The position numbers and the translations under genes were made by a program. Source: Undaria pinnatifida (lineage: Eukaryota; Sar; Phaeophyceae; Laminariales; Alariaceae). Taken from it: DNA of 64,000 bases. Under the pieces are notes generated by a model. That model did no database searches. It was not told the DNA's origin and saw nothing but the letters and a program-made list of their open reading frames with translations. The stretch lies in NCBI GenBank assembly GCA_012845835.1, contig JABAKD010000006.1:3420506-3484505 (forward strand). The letters are read 5' to 3'. This document shows positions 14,201-40,779 of this stretch, one piece after another; the first letter of the stretch is position 1, and every line of letters begins with the position of its first letter.

Positions 14201-17200
14201 TGCAATGTAACGATGAAACGTACTGAGCGCCCGAATGTTCGAGATAACTCTCTTACGAATAGGAACGGTGCTCCGTCTCGAAAGGCATGTGTGGTCAATG
14301 GTCAAATGACTAAGGCAAGTTGCAACAAATGAGTATCCCCCCCCCCCCTCGCTCCCGCTATTGATAGGCTGAAAATTTGTCGGCACAGCTCCTTCGAGGT
14401 GGTCGACAGGTGGAAGCGCTTGCCGCGGAAAACAGACGCCTGGTCTCCGATGCACGTGCTCAGCGCCACCACGCAAACGCCCTGCTGGAAAGGTTGGTTG
14501 ATTTTGCTGCGAGTTGATTTTTTGTTTTTTCGCTTGGGTGTGCTGATTGGTTGGTTTGGGTTGGTTGGGCGATTGTTTTGGTTGGCTGTAGTAGTGGATT
14601 GGTTTGTTGGTTTACTGTAGTTGGTTGGTTTGGGTCGGCTGGTTGGACGGTTGTTTTTCCTGCAGTAGTAGTTGGTTGGTTGGGTGGTTGCTGTAGTCGA
14701 TGGGTCTGTTAGTTTCTGCAGTTGGTTGGTTTGGGTTGGTTGGTTTGTTGATTGGTTTTGTTGGTATAGTGGTTGGTTTGTTTTTGCTGTAATTGATCGG
14801 TCTGTTGGTTACGGTAGTTGGCCGGTCTGTTGGTTTCTGTGGTTGGTTGGTTTAGGTTGTTGGTGGTTTAGGCTCTTGGTTGATTGATTGGTTTGGCACA
14901 GCAGTTGGTTGGTTTGTTGGTTACTATAGTTGGTCGGTCTGTTGGTTTCTTCAGTTGATTGGTTTGGGCTGGTTGGTTGGTTTGGGTTTGGGCTGGTTTG
15001 GGATGTTGGTTGGTTGATGGTTTGGTTGATACAGCAGGTGGTTGGATTGCTGGGTTCTGTAGTTGGTCGGTCTGTTGGTTTCTTCGTTTGATTGGTTTGG
15101 GTTGGTTGGTTGGTTTGCGTTTTTGGTGGTTTGGGATGTTGGTTGGTTGATGGTTTGGTTGGTACAGTAGTTGGGTGGTTTGTTGGTTGCTGTAGTTGGT
15201 CGGTCTGTTGGTTTATGTAGTTGGTTGGTTTGGGTTGGGGTTGATTTGGCCAGGGTGGGGAGGAGTGATTGATGGTTGCCCACAGATTGGTGCGCACATC
15301 ACGTACCTGGTGATATTACAATGGGTACCCCGAGGTAAGAGAGGTATGGTTCGGGCCGAAATAAACTCCCTAAAAGCATTTTCTCTTATCCATGTATGGT
15401 TCGGGCCAAAACTGCCTCTCTAAACTAGCGTTCTCTCTTATCTTTATTACTGTCCACACTACTTCCAAGTAGTTCTGTGTTTTGGTTCAAGCTGATTTGC
15501 CCCCTCTCAACTACTGTACTATTGCATTAACCAAGCCTCTCTTAAGTCGGGTTATCCACTGTATCTCTAACCCCCCTCCCCTCCCCTCCCCTCCTCTCCC
15601 CTTCCCTCCCTTCCCCCCCGCCCCCGCCTTCCCAATCGCTTACCCTCCTTTTTTTTTGTCGTCCCTCAGGATCCGATGTCAACAAGGACACAGCACGACG
15701 GCTAACCAAGAAGTTAACTCCCTCAGAGCGCGTTTGCAGGTGGGTTTCAGTTTCGCTATTTTGGTTCGTTTTATTTTTTATTTTATTTTATATCTTGTTG
15801 TCTCGTCTTGTTATGCCTTGTCTTGCCTTGCCTTGCCTTGCCTTGCCTTGCCTTGCCTTGCCTTGCCTTGCCTTGCCTTGCCTTGCCTTGCCTTGCCTTG
15901 CCTTGCCTTGCCTAGCCTTGCCTTCCCTTGCCTTCCCTTGCCTTGCCTTCCCTTGCCTTGCCTTGCCTTGCCTTGCCTTGCCTTGCCTTGGTTTGCCCTG
16001 CCTTGCCTTGCCTTTTTCTTTCTCTTGTCTTGTACTGTTATCTTTGTACCAGGTAGATAATATACCGACTGTACACAGAGTGTTTCCCCACGTACTACGA
16101 GATTAATGCCTTCCTCCCCAAAAAAATTCCTTCCGGCGGATGGGTAAAAATACACCTTAAGCTCACCACACTTTCGCGTCTGTGCCGTATCGGTAATAAC
16201 TCGGTTGTAGTAGACAACCGTACTATCGCAGCAAGAGCTCTCGTGTGCTATGGCTGCCGTGACCACGGTAGCACGAGGAGATGCATGAACCAAAGGTACC
16301 GCCGCTGTACCTTAGCATGACCCTCCCCCCCCTCCTTACCACAACACCGCCTCCCTACCACCATACTACCTCCCAGGCGCTAGAAGAAGAGCGGGACGGG
16401 CTTTCCCACATCCTGGGGAGGGAACGCAGCCACGGTTCGGGTCTGGAGCAGCTGATCGAGGCCTCGCGCATTCGAGAGGCTAGCGTTGCCGAAGAGCAGA
16501 GGCAGCTTGCTCGAGAGAAGAACCGTCTCGAGGCTAAGGTGCCATCAGAGCTATAACCCGTCAGAAAAGTACCCGGATACCCGGCGGGTACCCGGCGGGT
16601 CTTCGCTCGATTTCAATACGCATATACAGTTAGAACCCGTTGGCCTTGTTGGGTAATGCTCCAATACCACCCCCACCCACTCCTCCACCCGACCCCTCCC
16701 ATCCCTGACCGTGGGCCTCCCCTCTCCCTACCTGCCACCCTACCGCTACCCGTCCCTCCCCCTTATCTACCCCAACCCCCTGCCCACCCACCCACCCACC
16801 CACAGGCCGCGAAGCTCGCAGAAGAACTTGCTCAAGCGCGGGACTGCCTCGCTGACGTTTCCTCTAGAATGTCGGTGTCAATGTCAGCATCTATGTCTCG
16901 GCGTAGCGGTGTTGGTGTTGGTGGTGGGAGTTCGTCGAACGATCCCCGAACCCCCTCCACCCCTGCCTCTTCTGGCGCCTTAGGCCTCTCTCCCGCCGCG
17001 CGGGTTCATAGCGGTGGTGGTGGCAGTGGTGGGGGTCGGGTTAGTGGTGGGGGTGGGGTGGGTGGGAGTGACGGGGGTGGTTTGGGTATGGGTTATGGTC
17101 TTGGTTTTGAGAGCAATCGGGACGGGTTACGGCGCTCTTTTTCCGAAATCATGGGCAGCACACAGGAGTTGGAGGAGGAAGAGGGGGGAGCGGGGCAAGG

Positions 17201-17672
17201 GCAGGGGCACGAGGAGGAGAAGGGAGGGGGGAGAGAAAGAAGGGGGAGGGTGTTGTCATCCTCCACCTCTCCCCCACACCACCAGCAGCAGCAGCAGCGG
17301 TGGTCTGCAGCCACATCCCCTCAGGCAAACACGTCTTTAAGGGGTGTGCGGAGCCAAGGATCCTATAACGCCTCGGCCGTCATCGAACCCCCGGGGGAGC
17401 AAGGCGTTACCGCGGGGGGGATGTTTGGGAGACACGGGGGGGTAGATTTAGAAGTGGATTCGGGGACGGGGTTAGTGGCGGGGACTGGATCGGGGTCGGG
17501 AGGGGGGGCGGGGGCGGGGTTCGGGGGGGGGGCAGGGATGGAGGGACAGGAAGGAGATAGTGGGGTGTTTGACCTGGAAGATGTTAGAGGGTTTGTGAGG
17601 ATGGAAAGCCAGAGGCTTATGGAAAGCGTACGAGCTAGTCGGCGAGAAAGCGGGGGGGGGAAGCAAGGATAG
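541..17672 (+). CDS. Large coiled-coil protein, 3' portion, 15 exons (centriole/rootlet-like, tentative)
   Basis: Exons read by eye: 541-729, 1231-1320, 2933-3108, 4488-4607, 5492-5615, 7707-7763, 8621-8772, 10661-10772, 11873-11989, 12622-12747, 13197-13304, 14389-14492, 15670-15739, 16377-16538, 16806-17672 (stop TAG). Every junction is GT-AG and the phase closes throughout, giving 857 codons plus stop; the start lies upstream of the window. Residues 1 to about 590 are a nearly continuous coiled coil, rich in Glu, Lys, Arg, Leu and Ala with heptad Leu. The last 270 are low-complexity Gly/Ser/Glu with a basic-Ser patch (RRSFSEIMGS). Exon 9 starts MMAKENQAV, which recalls conserved stretches of CEP135/Bld10 and TSGA10-type centriolar proteins. 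Rootletin or another flagellar-base coiled coil fits equally well. The exon structure is firm; the family name is a guess. Introns carry LINE pieces and microsatellites. Confidence 0.85.
846..936 (+). pseudogene. Decayed downstream copy of the 3' half of exon 541-729 with its splice donor
   Basis: It shares GTCTCGAGGGCACAG and a diverged version of the following 60 bases with 650-740, including the exon end and a GTAAGT donor-like site. An indel near the end disturbs the frame. The spliced frame works without it, so I treat it as an intronic remnant. Confidence 0.6.
1947..2283. repeat. (AGT)n microsatellite, about 335 bp
   Basis: Almost uninterrupted AGT triplets with scattered GGT and AGC variants, within an intron of the coiled-coil gene. 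A shorter run lies at 1416-1450. Long Ser, Val and Tyr reading frames over it are artefacts. Confidence 0.95.
2527..2768 (+). pseudogene. Two decayed copies of the 5' end of exon 2933-3108
   Basis: GACGAGGCAGACCGCTTG at 2547 and GATGAGGCAGACCCCTTG at 2740 repeat the start of the intact exon (2951). Upstream of each is a diverged form of the acceptor-side sequence. Each copy stops after about 50 bases and is followed by C-rich tracts. Both lie upstream of the functional exon. Confidence 0.6.
3117..3903 (+). repeat. Dispersed repeat family B, two tandem copies of about 330 bp
   Basis: The segment 3130-3452 (GTGCATGGCCGTAATCGCAT through GTGGGTGCCTTACC) recurs with modest divergence at 3593-3903, separated by a G-rich tract. 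A third copy, in inverse orientation and split by a Copia element, lies at 47258-47417 plus 50921-51075. No protein is supported. It is a non-coding mobile-like repeat of unknown class. Confidence 0.75.
4664..4822. mobile_element. Non-autonomous foldback element, hAT-MITE-like, with CGGGT/GGCTC pentamers
   Basis: It opens near CTTTTCACGG followed by (CTCGG)n. The interior pairs with itself (AAACCCGAGCC), and it closes with GACCCGTGAATAGCCCTG. The ends match those of the element at 43562-43782 (CAGGGGTTTCCACGGGTC and GTGAAAAGCCCTG). CAGGG-type termini recall hAT MITEs, but I cannot show a clean 8-bp target duplication. Confidence 0.4.
5050..5312. repeat. Degenerate (ACT/CTG)n microsatellite
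   Basis: Imperfect ACT, CTG and ACC triplets inside an intron, interrupted by about 80 bp of other sequence. Confidence 0.8.
6335..6900 (+). repeat. Dispersed repeat family A, rearranged copy
   Basis: It contains the family's ordered landmarks: GAATGACG-GCTCCTTAAC, AAAATCATCGGAA, CCTAGGCCATGGGC, and GGTGCACA preceded by an A-run. Some blocks occur twice, suggesting internal duplication. The family has at least six further copies in the window and no long open frame. Confidence 0.65.
8290..8530. repeat. (GTT)n-rich microsatellite
   Basis: Imperfect GTT/GCT triplets on the + strand, ending about 90 bp before the acceptor of exon 8621-8772. Long Val-, Leu- or Gln-rich frames here are artefacts. 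Confidence 0.9.
9060..10501 (+). mobile_element. Decayed 5'-truncated LINE (non-LTR retrotransposon), RT 3' half and tail
   Basis: Interrupted frames on the + strand read like the end of a LINE reverse transcriptase. A FADY box at about 9155-9166 replaces the expected FADD, so a catalytic Asp is lost. Further on are YTYIGVEISK (about 9357) and KLEYAGEVWEGNAKVL (about 9520). A Cys-containing MCPCGTIE stretch (about 10132) is followed by stops and shifts. The copy ends AAGCAACAAATGAGTACG plus a C-run. The same 3' end recurs at 14110-14350, 31385-31622 and 45604-45668. It lies in sense orientation in the intron 8773-10660. Confidence 0.85.
10975..11165. repeat. Degenerate TGG/TTG microsatellite
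   Basis: Imperfect GTT, GGT and GCT triplets in an intron of the coiled-coil gene, preceded by a G-rich tract. Confidence 0.75.
12043..12165. repeat. (AACCA)n pentanucleotide microsatellite
   Basis: About 22 nearly perfect AACCA units in an intron, decaying into GAAAC-rich sequence on the right. Confidence 0.95.
12870..13180. repeat. (GTT)n-rich microsatellite
   Basis: Imperfect GTT/GCT triplets running to the polypyrimidine tract of exon 13197-13304. Confidence 0.85.
13325..13960. repeat. Degenerate pyrimidine-rich TTCAC/TTTCG repeat
   Basis: About 630 bp of diverged 5-6 bp units (TTCAC, TTTCA, TTCGC), strongly C/T-biased on the coding strand. Phe-rich frames here are artefacts. Confidence 0.75.
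14110..14350 (+). mobile_element. LINE 3' end, severely 5'-truncated
   Basis: It matches the last 230 bp of the LINE at 9060-10501 (GGGAGATAGAT, TGAGCGCCC, GGTCAATGGTC, CAACAAATGAGTA, C-run). The C-run ends about 40 bp before the acceptor of exon 14389-14492. Confidence 0.8.
14500..15245. repeat. Degenerate TTGGT repeat, about 745 bp
   Basis: G/T-rich sequence of TTGGT/TTTGG units with higher-order copies such as GTTGGTCGGTCTGTTGGTTT, which recurs several times. Intronic; Trp/Gly or Asn/Gln/Pro frames are artefacts. Confidence 0.8.
15814..16012. repeat. (CCTTG)n pentanucleotide microsatellite
   Basis: About 38 CCTTG units with a few CCTAG and CCTTC variants, in the intron between 15739 and 16377. 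Confidence 0.95.
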
Positions 17673-18639
17673 GGTAAGGTTGGGTCGGGGTGAGAGAGGG
17701 TGAGCAGGAGGCGGGGGGGACAAGGATAGGGCATTGTAGGAGGGTAGCATGCAGGGAAGGCGGGGGTCACGGGGGAGAGAGGGAGCGTGGCAGGCAGTGG
17801 TGACGGGTGGAGTAACGGAGGGGCGGGGAACTTGGCCTGTTTCCAACACAAAATAGTATTCTTCCCAAAACGGGAGTGCAGCGGAACTGGAGTGCGGAAT
17901 GTTGGTCGTTCAACGGGGTGTATGCGTTTAATGGTTTTAAATTGAATATTTTACGGCTGTCAAGGTGCCGTACCTCTTCACTGCGCTGCGTGATTTGGAG
18001 CCGGAACCGTTTTTTCAGGACCCCCAAGTTACTCTTAGAGGGGAGGAAATTGTGGGGTTTATTTTCTTTTTTGGCATTCCGTTTCGATCGTTTTTTTTTC
18101 GTTCTTTCGTGTATGCGTGAAGTGTGTGTTTTTTGTTGTATGCAGTGGGGGGGAGTGGGCTTTGTATCTGTCTTGTGCGGGCGTTCTGTTGCACGTGGGT
18201 ACTATTAATATTAATGAATACCTGGTATGCACAAGCTTGCTTTCCGACCAGGTAGTCCTCTTGCTTTGTCGCTGGGTGGTTGTTGTTGTTCTCACATTCA
18301 CCGCCGTAATCTAGATACCAATCTTTGTGGTCACAATCTACCGCATATCGGACAGACCACGATCTAGATCATCCACAGTAGGTCATATATCTGTCGTTAT
18401 GGTATGAAATGTTGTGCAGGATCTTTGTGGGACACAGATCCAACCAAGGAACCATACGCTAGATGTTGAAGATCATCCGGCTCTCACCCGGCAAGATGGC
18501 CTGTAGGCCATGCGGATAATGTTGACCAGGGACGATCCATCTCCCCTGGAATATACAGATCGTCAACGGATCAATCAGGGATATGATCTGTCCGATGTGT
18601 GCGGTGGTGCGTGCTACGATAATAGAGGGTGTAGCACTT
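17673..18639. other. Intergenic, no gene seen
   Basis: G-rich sequence follows the coiled-coil stop codon. From 18300 to 18600 there are many GATC-containing words (GATCTAGATCATCC, GGATCAATC). A short inverse match to the tail of the (AAC)n-tailed SINE-like family lies at 18284-18300. No coding evidence. Confidence 0.5.
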
Positions 18640-19285
18640 AATAATAGTCTTTTGATTTCGGAATGATGAAGCTCCTTTGGAGCCCCAAAATCCCTCCTTA
18701 TACTAACTTCAAGTAAATTTGTCCCCCAAAAGGGTTTCCAGTAGTGAAGGCGTTAAGACTGATTCTACGATACCCCCCCCCCCAACTTTTCTTTAACAAA
18801 ATCGCCGGTTGTTGAAATCCGCCCACGGCTGTCTCACTTGGGATACGACGCCCCTTGCCACCCGGACGTCGTCGGTCGATAGCACTTCGCGAACAAGGAA
18901 ATTTGTGAAGATACGTACTTTTCATAGCGTCCTTCCTCGTATCGAGCAGCCACGAAACGTTCGTTCAAGAAAATCTCTGGTTTTGACGGCGGGACTATCG
19001 TAGAATCAGTCGACGTTAACCCGAAATCATTAGGTACGCCATTTTCGTGTTTTGAGATTTTCTTACGTTTGTATACCCAGGCCATGGATGGGGTTGGTCG
19101 TCAGGTTGCACTTACAGTTTCCTCAAGATGTTTTTTAGATGAGGTACAGAGCCCCAAAAATCCCTCCCCATACTAAGTTCAAGTAATTTTTTCCCCAAAA
19201 GGGTTTCTAGTTGTAAAGGCGTTAAGTGAGGGGCCCCATAATAAAAATGGTGCACCTTTACCGTAGTAGCATGTGCCCAAAATCT
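18640..19285 (+). repeat. Dispersed repeat family A, long copy
   Basis: Landmarks in order: GGAGCCCCAAAATCCCTCC, GGGTTTCCAG-AAGGCGTTAAG, CCCCTTGCCACCCGGACGTC, ATCGTAGAATCAGTCGACG, CCAGGCCATGG and GGTGCACCTTTACCGTAG. The segment 18770-19010 matches 33900-34215 closely. No long frame. Confidence 0.65.
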
Positions 19286-19429
19286 ACGAAACAGAGATAC
19301 ACGGAAAGTCTAAATGTATCTGTCCGTCCGTCCGTCCGACCACTTGTTAGGATAAACCCTGCCATTTACTTTAATAAAATACATGCGTTATCGCTGTGTT
19401 ACTTGTCGCATGGTCGTTGCTGTTCTCAC

Positions 19430-19499
<70 letters not shown>

Positions 19500-20060
19500 G
19501 TTTGCAATCTGACAATGTAGTTGAGTGTCAAAAACCAGAAACATGGTGAAAGAACACAACATCCAGATGACAGCGGGAAACGATGTTTTCAATAATCAAA
19601 AACTACGAATACTACTAGATGTACCTCCCTGTTCTCCTGGCCCTGCCTCCTCCAGCCGCATGACATTGATCCTATTGCCGTCATCTGGCCCAACGAGATA
19701 CAAGCTCCGTGGTCATAAACTGCGAAACGGAGATAATACGTCGCAAAATCCCAACCACGTAGATGTCAACCTGGGATCTCTGTGACGAAATCTCCAAATG
19801 TGTCCGTCCGTCCGTGCGTTCGATAACTTACTGGGATACAAGATGCTAATTATTTAATCCAATGAATATGCACTGAGAAAATGATGAAGAGTAAAAATAT
19901 CGTAAACCAAGGGCTTCTGTCACGGAAACTCCAAATGTGTCCATCCATCCGTCTGTCCGTCCGATTACTTACTGGGGTAAACACTGCCAGGTCCTCAGTT
20001 TACTTTGTTCTCTGTGAGCTCTAACCCCCACCAAGCTGTTTGACTTTTGACTGTCCGTCC
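19280..20060 (+). repeat. Diverged tandem repeat with (CCGT)n cores, about three units
   Basis: GTCCGTCCGTCCG blocks at 19321, 19801 and 19940 are each preceded by ACGGAAA/GAAACTCCAAATGT and followed by an ACTTACTGGGATA-like stretch. The part at 19620-19760 recurs at 33190-33320. Includes (ATT)n at 19431-19498. No gene seen. Confidence 0.6.
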
Positions 20061-20219
20061 GTCTGGAGCTTACACACCAAGGGACAGCACGGAAACGCAT
20101 ATGGCTGGCTGCATTACAGTGTTATCAAGTGAACGAACGCTGAGCAAATGACGAAAAAAAACAAAGTGTCGCAAGGAGGAATGATTTTTCACATTGCTGC
20201 TTCACACTTTGTTTAGCTT

Positions 20220-20440
20220 GGGTGCCCTCGAAAAGCTGTGCTCGGAGGTCGGACTGCAAGCCTTGGCCGGTCTCATCTATAGACAAGCTTGGTGTAACCT
20301 GTTCAGACTGTGCAGATCATTGATCTATGTGATCTGTACAGAGATCTGACCTGTCCGACGCGGGAGGCCCATTTTAAGCTCCCGGTGTTGTCGAAGCTCT
20401 GCTCGCAAGTCGGACTCCAAGCCGTGAGTAAGCTGGTAAA
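20220..20440 (+). pseudogene. Two partial copies of the exon-like sequence at 20521-20610
   Basis: GAAAAGCTGTGCTCGGAGGT (20230) and GTCGAAGCTCTGCTCGCAAG (20388) resemble the start of 20521-20610. The second runs into a good GTGAGTAAG donor at about 20428. Both lie upstream of the intact copy. Confidence 0.5.
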
Positions 20441-20520
20441 GATTTCGAAGATCATTGGTCTGTTTAATCTGTACAAAGATAGGTACAATATACCCCAGGT
20501 GTAAAACTTTTTTAATTCAG

Positions 20521-20610
20521 CTGCAGGTGCTCTCCAAGCTGTGCTCGGAGGTCGGACCGCAAGCCGTGGCCGATCCCATCGACCGCCGTCTAGAAGCCTA
20601 CCACCAGTAG
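20521..20610 (+). CDS. Candidate orphan terminal exon, 29 codons plus stop
   Basis: A good acceptor (TTTTTTAATTCAG ending 20520) precedes an open phase-0 frame encoding LQVLSKLCSEVG, then about 17 residues including DPIDRRLEAYHQ and TAG. The predicted helix is amphipathic. It could be an alternative 3' exon of the coiled-coil gene, which ends 2.8 kb upstream, or the relic of another gene. I do not recognise the protein. Support is the splice site plus two upstream partial copies, the pattern seen at real exons here. Confidence 0.3.
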   Translation: MQVLSKLCSEVGPQAVADPIDRRLEAYHQ

Positions 20611-23128
20611 AGGTCTCGTCGGGAGACCTACGGGGCAGCGTTTAGCAGGACCGTTTAACACGTGCACGATAACACACCCTCCGCCTCGGATTAGGTTCGT
20701 TCCGAGCTGATTTACGCGAAAACTGGGACAGCAGTGCAAACGCTGAGCCATGATGCGCCGATGGAAACGTTTCGACGGCATCTGCCCAACGTCGCCGTTT
20801 TCGTTGTGTGTGTGCCCTCTTGGTTTCGGAGAAAATCGGGCCCGAAACGCATCCTACAGTCGGCGTCATCTTGCGTGCCATATGGTAAACCCGCGAAGAT
20901 ATCACACAGAAACATCCCCGACCCCACAAAGTGCTTGCAGGTAGCAGGGTTCGACTGGCGTGTCCGTGGAGCCCTGTGGTGGACACTGTATCACGCAGTC
21001 CGTCGCTGTTACTGTGATGTCAGACTGCTGTTGCTGGGTCCTTCCCTGGCGTTGTTTTTATACTGGCACGGCCAAATCGTATTAACTTGTATACGATTTA
21101 CCGTTGTATATCTGTCTCGTAGTTTGTGACACACACAGCTTGTATGTGTCAAGGGTGCGGACTCCGCACGGGCACTGGATGTGCACGCTGGATGCGGATG
21201 GGTACAACGGGCAGTTTAGTGTGAAGGACACACAAAATACTACCCACATGATATAATTGCGGGAAATGTACACATCATAGTACCAACAGAAACAAAAACA
21301 TGTGTTTTTGACATCTCCGCGCACGGAGAACCCGAGAGGGTACACGCACTGCCGCTTAACCGCACAGACAGCTAGACACACGCTGCGCCCAAAGAGCTGA
21401 AACTTCGTGAGAGGCAGATGATGAAATATGGCCAATGGAGCAGACGTGTGCGTCGCAGGGTTGCGTGGACCGAAAGTCTCGAAAAACGAACATTCCAGCC
21501 CCCCGCCCCAGTAGCAGTAACTAACCGGACACGAACGGCAATCAAAGAATAGTAACCGGCTACTACATTGTACACGTTTGGTGCAAGAAATATTGTCTGG
21601 AAGGGATATAGTCGGGGCGATAACCTTCTGAATATTTTTTTAGTGATGCCCGTTGTCCAGCAAAAAACTAAAAAACAAGGGAAACGAGCAGAACGGACAA
21701 ACTAACCCAGCAGCGCCGGGCTGTGCCGCATTCGTACAACTGTAGGTGTGGTCGATGCCGTAGAAGCTGCCGTTTTTGCTCATAACGTTTTCCCTGTCAG
21801 GTATTATTTTATAGTCCATACCATAGCCGTCCACAAGCAAAATAGCTCATGTCGCAGCCGTCCATCACATCAATGTAATGGTTGTCCACGACGAACCCAT
21901 GTCCCAGCACGTGGCATTAGACTCTTCAGAGGCTCCTCGAATCTCGAAACCCGCAAACCCTAAGCGACGGCGCCGCCGACAAGGCCACCACCACCGCCAC
22001 GGTCACCATCGCCGTGCCCTCCGCCCAAGCAACGATACACACTCAAATTATAGACGCTGCGCGGCCCGCGCCCACCCAAGGCCCACGACCCCCGGCAGAA
22101 AAACTAGGGAATCCAGCTTAGCAATACGCCGGAGACCTCAAACTGAAGAAATGAGTTATGAGAGGCGACCAAAGCTGCTGCTGCTGCCGTTGCTGCTGCT
22201 GACATCCTTAGCGGCGTCTGCGGGGGAAAAGAACAGCCCAAAATGCTGCACATGTACCGCCAACACTTCCGCCTTCGCCTATAGCTGCATTGCACTACTA
22301 TGATACGTGAAGGATAGGATAGCCTATAGGACTTTCCCGGAGGATGTTGGACAACACATTGCTTTCTACCCTTCCTCGCCCCCCCCCCCCGCCCTTCCCC
22401 GTACCGATGGCGTCGTCAAGGACGTTGCGGCTCGAAGTGCAAGCCCCCCCGCCCCTCCCCCACCCTCAAGGTACTATGCACCTCCCCCCTCCCCCCCGCT
22501 CCTTCCCCCATACGATTTTGTCGTTACGGATCTCACTTCTCGACGCAAGACCCTCTTCTCTCCCAAACACCTCTTCACACACACCCTGCCCCCCCCCACG
22601 GGATACCGAAGAGTTCTTCTCGCGGGATTCTGCTAGGCTATCGGAGGTGATCGCGTCATCTGAGTGGGGCACGTTTTTTCGCCAAGAATTTTTCGGCGCC
22701 AATTTCTCTCCGTTTTTGTTAGTGTTGCTGTGACTTTATCCCTGTTTTCTGCACCGACATTTTTTGGGGCGAAACTGTTTGGAATCAGACGTGGGATATT
22801 CTTTGCAAAAGTGTGCGTGCGTGTTGTTCATTCTACTGAACGACATCCTCAACACACCCAGTGTCCGTCCCGATTGTTCATCCTTGAGATACGCATTCCG
22901 TGAACACAAACAGTGAGACAAATAAAACCAAAAATCATAGCAAAAAAATGATCAAGGAAAGCAATCGAAATGCCAGCGTACCGAGCACAAACAACACAAA
23001 AAAAGCCAAACTCCAACAAGCCCATAACAACTACCAGTCTGGGCCCAAATATAAGCCATGTTTACATTGGCTAATAGATAATAAAAGTGACTTATATTTA
23101 GACCCTGATTGGTATAGCAGTACAAGGG
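20611..23128. other. Intergenic between convergent genes, no gene seen
   Basis: Mixed sequence without spliced or long open coding support. C-rich tracts lie at 22370-22600 and short CTG runs near 22180. The flanking genes converge on this interval, so their 3' UTRs should fall here; no unambiguous polyadenylation signal was identified. Confidence 0.5.

Positions 23129-40779
<17,651 letters not shown>

Noticed and set aside
17363-17851. Pro-rich minus-strand frame over the coiled-coil C-terminus
   Set aside because: It mirrors G-rich coding sequence with no domain or splice support.
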